NCBI RefSeq assembly: GCF_003219815.1
Contig: NZ_QJVD01000017.1
Span: 44,791 to 108,790, forward strand
Reading direction: 5' to 3'
Source of the DNA: Arthrobacter livingstonensis
GTDB taxonomy: Bacteria; Actinomycetota; Actinomycetes; Actinomycetales; Micrococcaceae
Length of the DNA: 64,000 bases
Below, piece after piece: positions 18,018-27,158 of the stretch. The notes beneath the pieces were generated by a model. That model saw only the letters and a program-made list of their open reading frames with translations. It was not told the DNA's origin and did no database searches. Both the position numbers and the translations under genes were made by a program. Positions within the stretch are counted from its first letter, which is position 1. Each line of letters starts with the position of its first letter.

Positions 18018-18962
18018 CTACCGCTCGCGGCAGGCTGCCCCTTCGGACGCCGGCGCCGCCTGGACCTCCAGCTCAAAGTTGCCGTCGGGTTCGGCGACCA
18101 GGGCGGGCTGGTATTCGTTGATGGGGCGCTTGTGGCTAAGGTAGGCGATGCAGCCGCGGGCCGCACCAAGCTTCTCCAGGATGATTTCCACCCCGGGCAC
18201 CACCAGCTCGCCCAGCGTCAGCCCGGCCGTGGTGTCCACGCCGATCTCGTCGCCCAAGGCGGACGTGGAGCGCGCCGCGAGGATGTCGGCGGCGCACACC
18301 CACCGTCCCCAAACACCCTTGCTGGAGAGCAGCTGCGGTTCCTGACTCACTGGGCGGGCGGCAGCGAAGTAGCGGGTGTCAAAGCGGCGGTGGGCAAAGT
18401 CAGGGCTGAGCCAGTGGCTCAGCGGCTTAAGCAGGTCGGTGCGCAGTGCAAGCCCGCGCCGCTCCAGCAGACTGGCGAACGGGACGTCCTGCGCGGCAAG
18501 GGCCTCACGCGCCTTCATCCACTCCGGCCCGGAAACCCCCTCAACCAGGGACGTTGCATCCGGCCCGGCCAGGAGGATGCCGGTTTCTTCAAAAGTTTCC
18601 CGGATGGCTGCCACCACGTGGCGTTTCGCCGCGTCAACGTTGGCGGTCCCCAGGCTCTTGGCCCACTGCGTCGGCGAGGGGCCCACCCAGTCGGTGACGT
18701 CGTCGTCCGCGGGTTCAACGGTGCCGCCGGGAAATGCCACCAGGCCCAGCGGCGACCCGCCGGGACGGTAGGTCATGAACGTCCGCAACCCGGTGGGGCT
18801 GTCCTTCAACAGCACCACCGAGGACGCGGAACGGGGTTTACTGGGGGTGCGTGCGCCAAACTCAACCCAGGCCTCGGCGGCTTCGCGCTGGCCGGCGTTC
18901 AGCGGAAAGATCCGCTTGATTGCGGGCCGGGGGCCCGCAGGGGTGTTACTGAAATTCGGCAA
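18018..18962 (-). CDS. NUDIX hydrolase family protein
   Basis: Predicted NUDIX hydrolase of the larger NUDT19-like kind, 314 aa, substrate unknown. The Nudix box is split from its GG by an insertion: VAFPGGTVEPADDD, then about 35 residues later AAIRETFEETGILLAG. The start is TTG at 18962, inside the last codons of ridA (17-bp overlap), and no better start is visible nearby, so the true N-terminus is uncertain. It belongs to the DUF4177-ridA-NUDIX minus-strand transcript. Confidence 0.85.
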   Translation of the reverse strand: MPNFSNTPAGPRPAIKRIFPLNAGQREAAEAWVEFGARTPSKPRSASSVVLLKDSPTGLRTFMTYRPGGSPLGLVAFPGGTVEPADDDVTDWVGPSPTQWAKSLGTANVDAAKRHVVAAIRETFEETGILLAGPDATSLVEGVSGPEWMKAREALAAQDVPFASLLERRGLALRTDLLKPLSHWLSPDFAHRRFDTRYFAAARPVSQEPQLLSSKGVWGRWVCAADILAARSTSALGDEIGVDTTAGLTLGELVVPGVEIILEKLGAARGCIAYLSHKRPINEYQPALVAEPDGNFELEVQAAPASEGAACRER

Positions 18963-19431
18963 TCAACTCAACCTCGACAGGTGAATCCAACGGCAAAACG
19001 GCAACCCCGACGGCGGAACGGGAGTGGACCCCCGCGTCACCAAATACCTCACCCAGCAGCTCGGAGGCGCCGTTGATGACACCGGGCTGGCCGGTGAAGG
19101 ACGGGTCGGAGGCCACGAAACCCACGACCTTGACGATGCGGATCACGCGGTCCAGGTCGCCAATGACGCTTTTGAGGGCGGCAATGGCGTTGATGGCGCA
19201 GGTTGCCGCAAGTGCTTTTGCGTCCTCAGCGGAAACTTCGGCCCCCACCTTGCCCGTCAATGTGAGCTTGCCATCAACGAAGGGCAGCTGCCCGGAGGTG
19301 TAAACGTGGTTGCCGCTCACCACCGCGGGCACGTAGGCGGCCACGGGCGCTGCCACGGCTGGCAGGGCCAAGCCAAGCTCGGCCAGACGGGCCTCAATGC
19401 GTGAATTCCCTTGTGTTTGAACGGCTTCCAT
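18946..19431 (-). CDS. RidA family protein (reactive intermediate deaminase)
   Basis: RidA/YjgF-type protein, 161 aa, probably deaminating reactive enamine/imine intermediates or acting as a trimeric small-ligand binder. Seen: YVPAVVSGNHVYTSGQLPFVDGK near residues 35-57 and the conserved C-terminal LPLDSPVEVELIAEF. The canonical catalytic Arg position near IVKVVGFVASDPSF lacks an obvious Arg, as in many RidA paralogues, so deaminase activity is not assured. The ATG is 2 bp after the DUF4177 stop. It corresponds in neighbourhood to Rv3678c of M. tuberculosis. Confidence 0.88.
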   Translation of the reverse strand: MEAVQTQGNSRIEARLAELGLALPAVAAPVAAYVPAVVSGNHVYTSGQLPFVDGKLTLTGKVGAEVSAEDAKALAATCAINAIAALKSVIGDLDRVIRIVKVVGFVASDPSFTGQPGVINGASELLGEVFGDAGVHSRSAVGVAVLPLDSPVEVELIAEFQ

Positions 19432-19433
19432 GG

Positions 19434-19589
19434 CTAGGCCTTCTCCCGCTTCAAGTAGGCAACCAGGCCGTTGCCGTCCGGTCCGGTGACTACCTGGACC
19501 AGTTCCCAACCGTCCTCGCCCCACTGGTCGAGGATCTGCTTTGTTGCGTGGATAATCAGCGGAATTGTGGCGTACTCCCATTTGGTCAT
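19434..19589 (-). CDS. DUF4177 small protein
   Basis: A 51-aa protein beginning MTKWEYATIPLIIHATKQIL and containing WGEDGWELVQVV, the signature of the DUF4177 family. Function unknown. It is the first gene of a three-gene minus-strand set with ridA and NUDIX, spaced 2 bp from ridA. Its ATG is only 36 bp from the divergent ponA ATG. The same DUF4177-ridA adjacency exists in Mycobacterium (Rv3678A/Rv3678c), which supports the call despite the short length. Confidence 0.9.
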   Translation of the reverse strand: MTKWEYATIPLIIHATKQILDQWGEDGWELVQVVTGPDGNGLVAYLKREKA

Positions 19590-19625
19590 GCTTCAAAGCG
19601 TAGCCCTTCCCGGTAAACTGGAAAA
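19590..19625. promoter_or_regulatory. 36-bp divergent start region of DUF4177 and ponA
   Basis: Only 36 bp separate two divergent ATG codons. TTCAAA (19592-19597) and TAAACT (19614-19619) fit -35/-10 elements for ponA with a 16-bp spacer, placing transcription at or next to the ATG (leaderless). On the other strand TACGCT lies 7 bases from the DUF4177 ATG. Confidence 0.4.
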
Positions 19626-21860
19626 ATGGCTGCAAAAAAACACCCCATTTTCGATACCGCCACCACCTTGGGAAAACTGATGCTCTTCCTTGGCGTGAGC
19701 GCAATCTGTGGGGTCCTGGTCGCCGGTCTGATGGTCCCCGCCGTGGCGCTGACGGGCAACACCGCCACCTCCTCCATCGACTTCTTTGACCAGTTGCCGG
19801 ATGAGATGAACGTGGGCGTGCCGGCCCAGTCGTCGAAAATCCTGGCCTCCGACGGTTCCGAGCTGGCCACTTTTTATGACCAGAACCGCACCGAGGTCAA
19901 GCTTGCCGACATCTCGCCGTTCATGAAGAACGCCGTCATCGCCATCGAGGACGCACGCTACTACGAGCACGGCGGCATCGACACCAAGGGCCTGATGCGG
20001 GCCGTGGTGTCCATGGTGCAGGGCGGCGCACGCCAGGGCGCGTCCACCATCACGCAGCAGTACGTGAACAATGTGATCATCCAGACGTACGCGGCCAACG
20101 GCGAGAACGATAAAATCAAGCTGGGCTCCGACAAGACAGCCGGCGACAAGGTCCGCGAGATCAAGCTCGCCATCGCCATGGAGAAGAAATATTCCAAGGA
20201 CGACATCCTGCAGGGCTACCTGAACTGGGTGTTTTTCGCCAACAACACCTATGGCATTGAAGCCGCATCCTCCTATTACTTTGGCGTTCATGCCAAGAAC
20301 CTGACGCTGCCCCAGGCCGCTCTTCTGGCAGGCGTGGTGAACAGCCCGACCCGCTACGATCCGGTGGTTAACCCGGACAACGCGATCTCCCGGCGCAACA
20401 TGGTGCTGGCCAACATGCTCGACCAGAAGAAGATCGACAAGAAGCAGTACGACGCCGCCGTCAAGGCCAAGCTCGACCTGAAGATCCACGAGATCAAGAA
20501 CGGCTGCTCGACGGCGGTCCGCGCCGAATACTTCTGTGAATACGCCACCAACCTCATTGCCAATGACCCGGCCTACGGCAAGACCAAGGCGGACCGTGAA
20601 AAGCTGCTCTACCAGGGCGGCCTGACCGTCAAAACCACGCTGGACCCGAAACTGCAGGACGCGGCCCAGGCCCAGTTCGCAAACTACACGCCGATGAACA
20701 ACAACCCCGACAAGGTTGGCCAGGCACTCGTCACGGTGCAGCCCAAGACCGGCAAGGTCATGGCCATGGCGCAAAACACGAAGCTCCACGCCCCCAAGGG
20801 CCAATGGAGCACGGAGTACAACTTCGCAGTGGATAAGTTTGACAAGAAGGGCAACTCCCTTGGAGGCTCCGGCGGCTTTGACGTGGGCTCCACCATCAAG
20901 CCGTTCACTTACGCCGAATGGCTCAACTCGGGCCATAAGATCAATGACATCGTCAACGCCTCGGTCCGCAGGTACCCCGTCGGGTTCAACTGGCAGAATT
21001 CCTGTGGCACCACCACCGGTGCCTACGATTCCAGCGATCCCGTCAACGCGGCCGACGACCTGCAAAACGCCGAGGACGGCCGCTACAGCCCCATCACCGC
21101 CCACATGGGCCTCGCACTGTCCTTGAACACCGCGACCGTCGCCAGCGCCTCGCAGCTGGACCTGTGCAACATTCAAAAGATGATGACGGCCACCGGCATC
21201 CACCTGGGCGGAGACCCGAACAAGCCCTACGACGTCAGCAACATCTCCAGCCTCCTGGGCAGCGGCGAGGTTGCGCCGCTGACCATGGCCACAGCCTTTG
21301 CCACGTTCGCCTCCGGCGGGGTGCACTGCGACCCCATTGCGCTGGTGTCCGTCACCAACGCCAAGGGCGACAAGTTCCCCGTCCCGACGGCCAACTGCAA
21401 GCAGACCGTCAAACCGGAGGTCGCCGCCGGCGTGGTCCACACCCTGCAGCAGGTGCTCAAGAACGGCTCTGGTTATAACATTCCGCTCCAGTACCCGGCG
21501 GGCGCCAAGACAGGCACCACCAACGACTCCCAGCAGACCTGGACCACAGGCTTCACCAAGGGCCTGGTCACCTCCTCCTGGCTCGGGAGCCCCGAGGACA
21601 AGAACCGCGGAAACAACGACAAGCTGATCGCCAACACGCGCATCCCGTACGTGGACGGCTCCACCTATGCCGGCAAGGCCTGGCAGTCCTACATGAACGC
21701 GGTTGCCGGCACCTTCGACACCAGCGGCTTCCCGGAGCCGCCGTCGAGCATGCTTAACCCGATTGTGGTGCCGCCGCCGCCCAGCGCCCCCACTGACACC
21801 AAAAAGGACACCAAAAAGGACGACAGCAACAAGCCGCCGGCCGCGAAGAAGAAGGACTAA
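19626..21860 (+). CDS. ponA: Class A penicillin-binding protein (transglycosylase/transpeptidase)
   Basis: Bifunctional peptidoglycan synthase, 744 aa. One N-terminal transmembrane helix (about residues 16-38) is followed by the GT51 glycosyltransferase domain with the catalytic Glu in IAIEDARYYEHGGID and QGASTITQQYVNN. The transpeptidase domain has SxxK at Ser422 (GSTIKPF), SxN in LSLNTATV and KTGT at Lys628. No PASTA domain is present, unlike mycobacterial PonA2; the tail is Pro-rich then Lys/Asp-rich (KKDTKKDD). The gene is followed 12 bp later by a metallophosphoesterase gene, the same pair as Rv3682/Rv3683. Confidence 0.96.
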   Translation: MAAKKHPIFDTATTLGKLMLFLGVSAICGVLVAGLMVPAVALTGNTATSSIDFFDQLPDEMNVGVPAQSSKILASDGSELATFYDQNRTEVKLADISPFMKNAVIAIEDARYYEHGGIDTKGLMRAVVSMVQGGARQGASTITQQYVNNVIIQTYAANGENDKIKLGSDKTAGDKVREIKLAIAMEKKYSKDDILQGYLNWVFFANNTYGIEAASSYYFGVHAKNLTLPQAALLAGVVNSPTRYDPVVNPDNAISRRNMVLANMLDQKKIDKKQYDAAVKAKLDLKIHEIKNGCSTAVRAEYFCEYATNLIANDPAYGKTKADREKLLYQGGLTVKTTLDPKLQDAAQAQFANYTPMNNNPDKVGQALVTVQPKTGKVMAMAQNTKLHAPKGQWSTEYNFAVDKFDKKGNSLGGSGGFDVGSTIKPFTYAEWLNSGHKINDIVNASVRRYPVGFNWQNSCGTTTGAYDSSDPVNAADDLQNAEDGRYSPITAHMGLALSLNTATVASASQLDLCNIQKMMTATGIHLGGDPNKPYDVSNISSLLGSGEVAPLTMATAFATFASGGVHCDPIALVSVTNAKGDKFPVPTANCKQTVKPEVAAGVVHTLQQVLKNGSGYNIPLQYPAGAKTGTTNDSQQTWTTGFTKGLVTSSWLGSPEDKNRGNNDKLIANTRIPYVDGSTYAGKAWQSYMNAVAGTFDTSGFPEPPSSMLNPIVVPPPPSAPTDTKKDTKKDDSNKPPAAKKKD

Positions 21861-21872
21861 GCCGTCAACGCC

Positions 21873-22829
21873 ATGAGCACCCAACGCGCCCTTCATCCCC
21901 GTCGCGCCGCCCTTGGCTGGGCGGCGGGCCTGGCCGCGGCCGGCGGCGTTGGGTGCGTGGCTTACGGCGCGTTTATTGAGCGCAACTGGTTCACCCTTCG
22001 GGCGGAATCCCTGGCCATCCTGCCGGCCGGGGCCAAGCCGTTGACGCTGCTCCACCTCTCCGACATCCATCTCTCCCCCGGCGAGCGCAAAAAGGCCAAC
22101 TGGCTGCGAGGGCTGGCCGCCCTCAAGCCGGACCTGGTGGTCAACACCGGAGACAATCTCAGCCACCCGGACTCGGTGAAGCCACTGCTGGCCGCACTGG
22201 CCCCGCTCATGGCGTTCCCAGGCGTGTTTGTCCCCGGCTCCAACGACTATTTCGCCCCGAAGTTCAAGAACCCCCTTGCCTACCTTGCCGGGCCGTCCAA
22301 GCTGCATCCGCGGGCCAAGCGAAGCCCGCTCGTGTTGGACACGGAGGCCCTCCACACGGGCTTCGGCCGGGGCGGCTGGGCCAACTTGACCAACCGGGCC
22401 CAATCCATCCCGCTCAACGGCATCCGCTTTGACTTCAGCGGCGTGGACGATCCACATCTCAACCGGGAACGCTACGCCGGCTGGCCCCGCGGCTCCGCGA
22501 ACCAAGACACCGCCCCCCACGTGAAGATCGCCGTGGCCCATGCCCCGTACCAACGCGTGCTGGACCATTTCACCGCCGACGGCGCCGACCTCATCCTGGC
22601 CGGCCACACCCACGGCGGCCAGGTCTGCATCCCGGGATACGGCGCCCTTGTCACCAACTGCGACCTCCCCACCTGGCGCGCCAAGGGCCTGAACGACTGG
22701 AGCACCAACGGCAGTACGACGCCGGTCAACGTCTCCGGCGGCATCGGCACCTCCCGCACGGCCCCCTTCCGCTTCGCGTGCCGCCCGGAAGCCGTGGTCC
22801 TGACGCTGACAGCCAAGCCAGGCAGCTGA
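21873..22829 (+). CDS. Metallophosphoesterase (YkuE-like, membrane-anchored)
   Basis: Calcineurin-like phosphoesterase, 318 aa, probably acting on a phospholipid or nucleotide at the membrane. Metal-binding blocks are LSDIHLS, NTGDNLS, PGSNDYF (GNHD variant) and AGHTHGGQ. An N-terminal hydrophobic segment (about residues 14-32) may anchor it. It lies 12 bp after ponA and is presumably co-transcribed, as in Mycobacterium, which suggests a wall or envelope link. The exact substrate is unknown. Confidence 0.9.
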   Translation: MSTQRALHPRRAALGWAAGLAAAGGVGCVAYGAFIERNWFTLRAESLAILPAGAKPLTLLHLSDIHLSPGERKKANWLRGLAALKPDLVVNTGDNLSHPDSVKPLLAALAPLMAFPGVFVPGSNDYFAPKFKNPLAYLAGPSKLHPRAKRSPLVLDTEALHTGFGRGGWANLTNRAQSIPLNGIRFDFSGVDDPHLNRERYAGWPRGSANQDTAPHVKIAVAHAPYQRVLDHFTADGADLILAGHTHGGQVCIPGYGALVTNCDLPTWRAKGLNDWSTNGSTTPVNVSGGIGTSRTAPFRFACRPEAVVLTLTAKPGS

Positions 22830-22905
22830 GTTCCAGTGCGGGCCCGGCTTGAGGGCGCAGCCGCGGGTTTTGGCGGGCCAACCGCTTCCGCAACCTTGCA
22901 TTTAG

Positions 22906-22917
22906 TTTGTCCTGACA
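22906..22917. promoter_or_regulatory. Putative inositol-regulator operator upstream of gntR
   Basis: TTTGTCCTGACA, whose core TTGTC-CT-GACAA (22907-22918) is a near-palindrome. It lies 80-90 bp before the GntR start. Closely similar boxes precede iolC and the tautomerase remnant. It also fits, from memory, the 10-bp KGWCHTRACA motif reported for the GntR-type IolR of Corynebacterium glutamicum. Confidence 0.55.
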
Positions 22918-22994
22918 ATAGGATGATCCGGGATAGTAGTTCGTGCCACATCCAGCACCCGCACTGTCCACAGGACCCGCCCTAGGAGCACGAC

Positions 22995-23735
22995 ATGGCC
23001 AACTCGCTGAACCTGAACATCGACCGTTCCTCTCCGGTGCCCCTCTACCACCAGGTGGTCCAGGGCATCGAGGCGGCCATCCGCAGCGGGAACCTGGAAC
23101 CGGGCAGCAAGCTGGAGAACGAGATCGACCTGGCCGCGGCCTTGAACCTTTCCCGTCCCACCATGCGCAAGGCCATGGACGAACTGGTCCGGGCCGGGCT
23201 CCTGGTGCGCAAGCGCGGCGTCGGCACCCAGGTGGTGTCCAGCCAGGTGCGGCGACCTCTGGAACTGTCCAGCCTGTATGACGACCTCGTGGCCCGCGGG
23301 GGCAAGCCCACCACCGACGTGCTGACGTTTTCCCACGTCGACGCCGATGCCGCCACCCGTGAGAAACTGGCGCTGCACCCGGGGGCAAAGGTCTACCACT
23401 TCACCCGCCTGCGCAAGGTGGATGGCAAGCCGCTGGCACTCATGGAGAACTGGGTGCGGGACGACATTGTCGAGTTTGACGGGGCTGCCCTGGCCACGGC
23501 CGGCCTGTACGGCATCCTGCGCAACGGTGGCGTGAACTTCCGTCTCGCCACTCAGCGCGTCGGGGCCATGATCGCCAACGACTACCAGGCCCCGTTACTG
23601 GATACCACCCCCGGCGCCGCCCTGGTCACGATGGAGCGCACGGCCGTGGACGACACCGGACGGCTGGTGGAGACCGGCCACCACGTCTACCGGGCGGACA
23701 ACTACAGCTTTGAAATGACCCTTGTGCAGCGCTGA
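22995..23735 (+). CDS. GntR-family (HutC/UTRA) regulator, probable inositol repressor
   Basis: Transcriptional repressor of the GntR superfamily, 246 aa. The N-terminal winged helix includes LEPGSKLENEIDLAAALNLSRPTMRKAMDEL; the C-terminal UTRA ligand domain starts near residue 80 (LELSSLYDDLVARGG) and holds HFTRLRKVDGKPLALMENWV. TAGGAG lies 8 bases upstream of ATG 22995. It is followed 30 bp later by iolB and faces the iol operon, so inositol or a catabolic intermediate is the likely inducer. A TTGTCCTGACAA box upstream suggests autoregulation. Confidence 0.9.
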   Translation: MANSLNLNIDRSSPVPLYHQVVQGIEAAIRSGNLEPGSKLENEIDLAAALNLSRPTMRKAMDELVRAGLLVRKRGVGTQVVSSQVRRPLELSSLYDDLVARGGKPTTDVLTFSHVDADAATREKLALHPGAKVYHFTRLRKVDGKPLALMENWVRDDIVEFDGAALATAGLYGILRNGGVNFRLATQRVGAMIANDYQAPLLDTTPGAALVTMERTAVDDTGRLVETGHHVYRADNYSFEMTLVQR

Positions 23736-23765
23736 CTGCCGCCACCAATCAAAGGAAACCCGCGC

Positions 23766-24653
23766 ATGACCAACTGGGTATACCCCCTGGGATCGGCCCG
23801 CGACGGCCGCTGGGATGTCTCGCTGGGCACCTCCGATTCCACCCTGGCCGTGGCCGGCTGGGCCCACACGGGACTGAAGGTGGCAACGCTGGAGCCGGGC
23901 GCCGCCCTCGAACTTCCCGCCGCCGGCGAGGAGCGGATCGTGATCCCGCTCAACGGCGCGTTCACCGCCACGGTGGATGGCACGGAATTTGAGCTGGCAG
24001 GGCGCGCCAGCGTATTCAGCGGCCCCTCCGACGTGCTGTATTCAGGCATCAACAAGTCCGTCACTGTTAGCTCGGCCGACGGCGGCCGCGTTGCCATTGC
24101 CACCGCCCCGGCCCGCACGGGGTACCCCACGCGCCTTATCACCGCCGCCGAAATTCCGGTGGAGCTGCGCGGCGCCGGCAACTGCTCGCGGCAGGTGCAC
24201 AACTTCGGCACGCCGGCCGCCCTGGAAGCGGACCGGTTCATCGTGTGCGAGGTCATTACCCCGGCCGGCAACTGGTCCTCCTATCCGCCGCACAAGCACG
24301 ACGAGGAGAAGGACGGCGAAACCGCGCTCGAGGAAATCTACTACTTCGAAACCCAGGTGGCCGCCGGCTCCCCCGCTCCGGCCGACGCCGATGCCATCGG
24401 CTACCAGCGCGTGTATGCCTCCGATGAGCGGCCCATCGATGTCAATGCCGAGGTCCGCACCGGGGATACCGTCCTGGTCCCCTACGGCTGGCACGGGCCC
24501 GCCATGGCCGCCCCGGGCTACGACCTGTACTACCTGAACGTCATGGCCGGCCCGGGCCCGGTCCGCGAGTGGCTGATCAGCGACGACCCCCACCACGGCT
24601 GGGTCCGCCAGACCTGGGACCCCGCAGCCATCGACCCCAGGCTCCCCTTCTAG
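23766..24653 (+). CDS. iolB: 5-deoxy-glucuronate isomerase
   Basis: Converts 5-deoxy-D-glucuronate to 2-deoxy-5-keto-gluconate, the fourth step of inositol catabolism. 295 aa, cupin fold. The metal-ligand region is seen in NWSSYPPHKHDEEKDGE, followed by EEIYYFE and, near the C-terminus, VPYGWHGPAMAAPGYDLYYLNV, all typical of IolB. AAAGGAAA precedes ATG 23766. It is transcribed with the GntR regulator and converges on the last gene of the main iol operon with only 10 bp between stops. Confidence 0.95.
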   Translation: MTNWVYPLGSARDGRWDVSLGTSDSTLAVAGWAHTGLKVATLEPGAALELPAAGEERIVIPLNGAFTATVDGTEFELAGRASVFSGPSDVLYSGINKSVTVSSADGGRVAIATAPARTGYPTRLITAAEIPVELRGAGNCSRQVHNFGTPAALEADRFIVCEVITPAGNWSSYPPHKHDEEKDGETALEEIYYFETQVAAGSPAPADADAIGYQRVYASDERPIDVNAEVRTGDTVLVPYGWHGPAMAAPGYDLYYLNVMAGPGPVREWLISDDPHHGWVRQTWDPAAIDPRLPF

Positions 24654-24663
24654 CAAATCGATC

Positions 24664-25686
24664 TTAGAGGGCGACTCGGACCGGGGCGCCGGTAAGGAGG
24701 GACTCCTGGGCGGCGTCGGCCACCTTGGAGGCGGCGACGGCGTCCTCCGGGGTGCACGGGTTGGTGCGGGTGCCCTGGATGAGCTCCACAAAAGCCTGCA
24801 GCTCGGCAACGTAGGCGGACCCGAAACGCTCCGCGAAGGTCCGGTGCGGCGTGCCGGCCGGGAAGGCGATGCCGGCTTCGGCGGATCGAAAGGCGGACTG
24901 CCCGTCCAGCCCGACCATGACGGAGCCCTTGGAGCCCTGGATTTCCAGCCGGACGTCGTGTCCGGCGCCGTTGTAGCGGGTGGCGGCGACGGTGCCCACC
25001 GTGCCGTCGTCGAAGGTGATGACGGCCAGGGCGGTGTCCACGTCGCCCACCGCGCCGATGGCCGGGTCGCCGTTGTTGGATCCCCGGGAGTAGACCTCCA
25101 CGATCTCGCGGCCGGTGAGCCAGCGCAGGATGTCGAAGTCGTGCACGGAGCAGTCGCGGAACAGCCCGCCGGAGGTGGCCAGGAACTCGACCGGCGGCGG
25201 CGTCATGTCACCGGTGATGGCGCGCAGGGAGTGGATCCAGCCGAGTTCGCCGGCGTCGTAGGCGCGCTTGGCCTCCAGGTAGCCGGCGTCAAAGCGGCGC
25301 TGGTGGCCGATCTGCACCGTACCGCCCTTTTCGCGGATGTACTCAAGGATGGGCAGCGACTCCTCCACGTTGACGCCCACGGGCTTTTCGCAAAACACCG
25401 GGATGCCCACGTCGACGCCGGCCTTGATCAGCTCCGGGTGGGTCGCGGTGCCGGTGGCGATCAGCAAGCCGTCAATCCCCGCCGCCAGCAGTTCCTCCAC
25501 AGAGGGGAAAAACTCGGCGCCGAGGCCGGCCGCGACAGTGCGGGCGTGGTCGGCGGCGACGTCGGTGAGCTTGAGCTCCACGCGGACGTCCTGCGCGGCA
25601 AGCACGTCGTTGAGGGCGGCGATGTTGGTGGCGTGCATGACGCCGATGCGCCCCACTCCGACCAGGCCCAGGGTGATGGTTTTCAT
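24664..25686 (-). CDS. Gfo/Idh/MocA oxidoreductase, second inositol dehydrogenase-like enzyme
   Basis: NAD-dependent dehydrogenase, 340 aa. Start ATG 25686 has AAGGAAA 7 bases upstream; a GTG at 25728 overlapping the transporter stop would add 14 residues. Rossmann motif GLVGVGRIGVMHATNI, then the family-defining FCEKPVGVN, and the HDFDILRWLTG catalytic-region His/Asp. It is the last gene of the iol operon. A second IolG-like enzyme with a different role, for example scyllo- or chiro-inositol oxidation, is likely because iolG proper lies at 28050. Substrate unproven. Confidence 0.9.
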   Translation of the reverse strand: MKTITLGLVGVGRIGVMHATNIAALNDVLAAQDVRVELKLTDVAADHARTVAAGLGAEFFPSVEELLAAGIDGLLIATGTATHPELIKAGVDVGIPVFCEKPVGVNVEESLPILEYIREKGGTVQIGHQRRFDAGYLEAKRAYDAGELGWIHSLRAITGDMTPPPVEFLATSGGLFRDCSVHDFDILRWLTGREIVEVYSRGSNNGDPAIGAVGDVDTALAVITFDDGTVGTVAATRYNGAGHDVRLEIQGSKGSVMVGLDGQSAFRSAEAGIAFPAGTPHRTFAERFGSAYVAELQAFVELIQGTRTNPCTPEDAVAASKVADAAQESLLTGAPVRVAL

Positions 25687-25724
25687 GCGGGTTTCCTTAT
25701 TTGTTGGGATGCCGTTGCTTTCAC

Positions 25725-27158
25725 TCACGATGACACGGCGGACTTGAAGTGGTGTTCCAGCTCTTCAAGGGACTTGCCGCGCGTTTCCGGGACCACCCTC
25801 TTGACCCAGACGATGGCGCAGATTTGCAGCGCCACGAAGATGAAGAACGTGGATGAGATGCCGATCCCGGCCACGAGCTGCGGGAAGAAGAAGCCCACCA
25901 GGAAGTTCACCATCCACAGCACGAACACGCAGATGCCCATGGCCACGCCCCGCACGTGCAGCGGGAAGATCTCCGCCATGGTCAGCCAGGTGACGCAGCC
26001 GATGAACGCCTGCATGAACGCCAGGAAGGTCACCATGAAGAACAGCACCAGGAAGCCGCGCAACAGGCTCTCGGGCACCACCATGGAAACCACCGCGATG
26101 GCGAACAGGGACGACGCCGTCCCCGACAGCCCCATGACGAGCATGAACTTTCGCGGCAGCCGGGTCATGAAGTACATGCCGGCTACGACGGCCACCACGG
26201 AGACAACGCCGTTGAGGACGTTGGCGATGAGCGCGCCCTGGTCGCCGAATCCGGAGGAGGAGAGGATGGTGGTGCCGTAGTACATGATGGCGTTGATGCC
26301 GCTGATCTGGTTGATGACCGCCATGCCCAGCCCCACCACGAAGATCCGCCGGATCCACGGCACCGAGAGGTCCTTGAGTGTGCCCATCTTGGCCTTGTAG
26401 TCCTCGCGGGCGGCCTCCCTGACTTCTTCGAATTCAGCGTTGATTTCGGCCGGCTCGCGGGCCTGGCGCAGCACGTCCAGGACTTCGTCGAAGCGGCCTC
26501 CGGCCGCCAGCCAGCGCGGGCTTTCCGGCAGCACCAGCATGCCGAACCAGAGGATGACGGCGGGCAGGGTCGCGATGACCAGCATGTAGCGCCAGATGTG
26601 GCCTGCGTCGGGGAACATGTTGCCCAGCAGAGCGTTGAAGGTGAAGGCCAGGAACTGCCCGGTCACAATCATTAGCTCGTTTTGCGTGACGATCCGCCCC
26701 CGCTGGGCCGCCGGGGACATCTCCGCCAGGTACACGGGAACAATCACCGAGGCACCGCCGACGCCGAGTCCCAGGATGGTGCGCGAGAGCACCAACAGCC
26801 CGGCGGACGGCGCGATGGAACAGCCGATGGTGGCAATGACAAAGATGAGGGCCAGGCCCATGATGGTCTTGCGCCGGCCAAAGCGGTCCGAGAGCCGCCC
26901 GGCCGTGAGGGCGCCAAAGGCGGCGCCCAGCAGCAGGGTGGAAGTCACCAGGCCTTCAGTCAGCGGCGTCAGTCCCAGGTCCCGCTGGATGAACGGAAGC
27001 GCACCGTTGATGACGCCGGTGTCGTAGCCAAACAGCAATCCGCCAAAGGTGGAGAAAAGCGCCACCTTGCGCATGAATTTTCGCGGCGCCAACTGCTGGC
27101 CGCCCGCCACTGGGGCTTGGGCTGCGGGCGCGGTCTGCCCTCTGGGAAGTCCCGCCAT
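25725..27158 (-). CDS. iolT: MFS sugar-porter, myo-inositol transporter
   Basis: Twelve-helix proton/sugar symporter of the sugar-porter family, 477 aa, predicted to import inositol. Hallmarks: [14 protein letters not shown] in helix 1, [12 protein letters not shown] between helices 2 and 3, [36 protein letters not shown] in helix 7, and [12 protein letters not shown] at the C-terminus. ATG 27158 overlaps the stop of the upstream isomerase as TGATG. Position in the operon assigns inositol; the family alone would not. Confidence 0.9.
   Translation of the reverse strand: MAGLPRGQTAPAAQAPVAGGQQLAPRKFMRKVALFSTFGGLLFGYDTGVINGALPFIQRDLGLTPLTEGLVTSTLLLGAAFGALTAGRLSDRFGRRKTIMGLALIFVIATIGCSIAPSAGLLVLSRTILGLGVGGASVIVPVYLAEMSPAAQRGRIVTQNELMIVTGQFLAFTFNALLGNMFPDAGHIWRYMLVIATLPAVILWFGMLVLPESPRWLAAGGRFDEVLDVLRQAREPAEINAEFEEVREAAREDYKAKMGTLKDLSVPWIRRIFVVGLGMAVINQISGINAIMYYGTTILSSSGFGDQGALIANVLNGVVSVVAVVAGMYFMTRLPRKFMLVMGLSGTASSLFAIAVVSMVVPESLLRGFLVLFFMVTFLAFMQAFIGCVTWLTMAEIFPLHVRGVAMGICVFVLWMVNFLVGFFFPQLVAGIGISSTFFIFVALQICAIVWVKRVVPETRGKSLEELEHHFKSAVSS

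Noticed and set aside
19593-22901. A 1102-codon open frame antisense to ponA and the phosphoesterase gene
   Set aside because: It mirrors codon structure of two well-supported genes, has low-complexity composition and no recognisable domain. Long antisense frames are common in GC-rich DNA.
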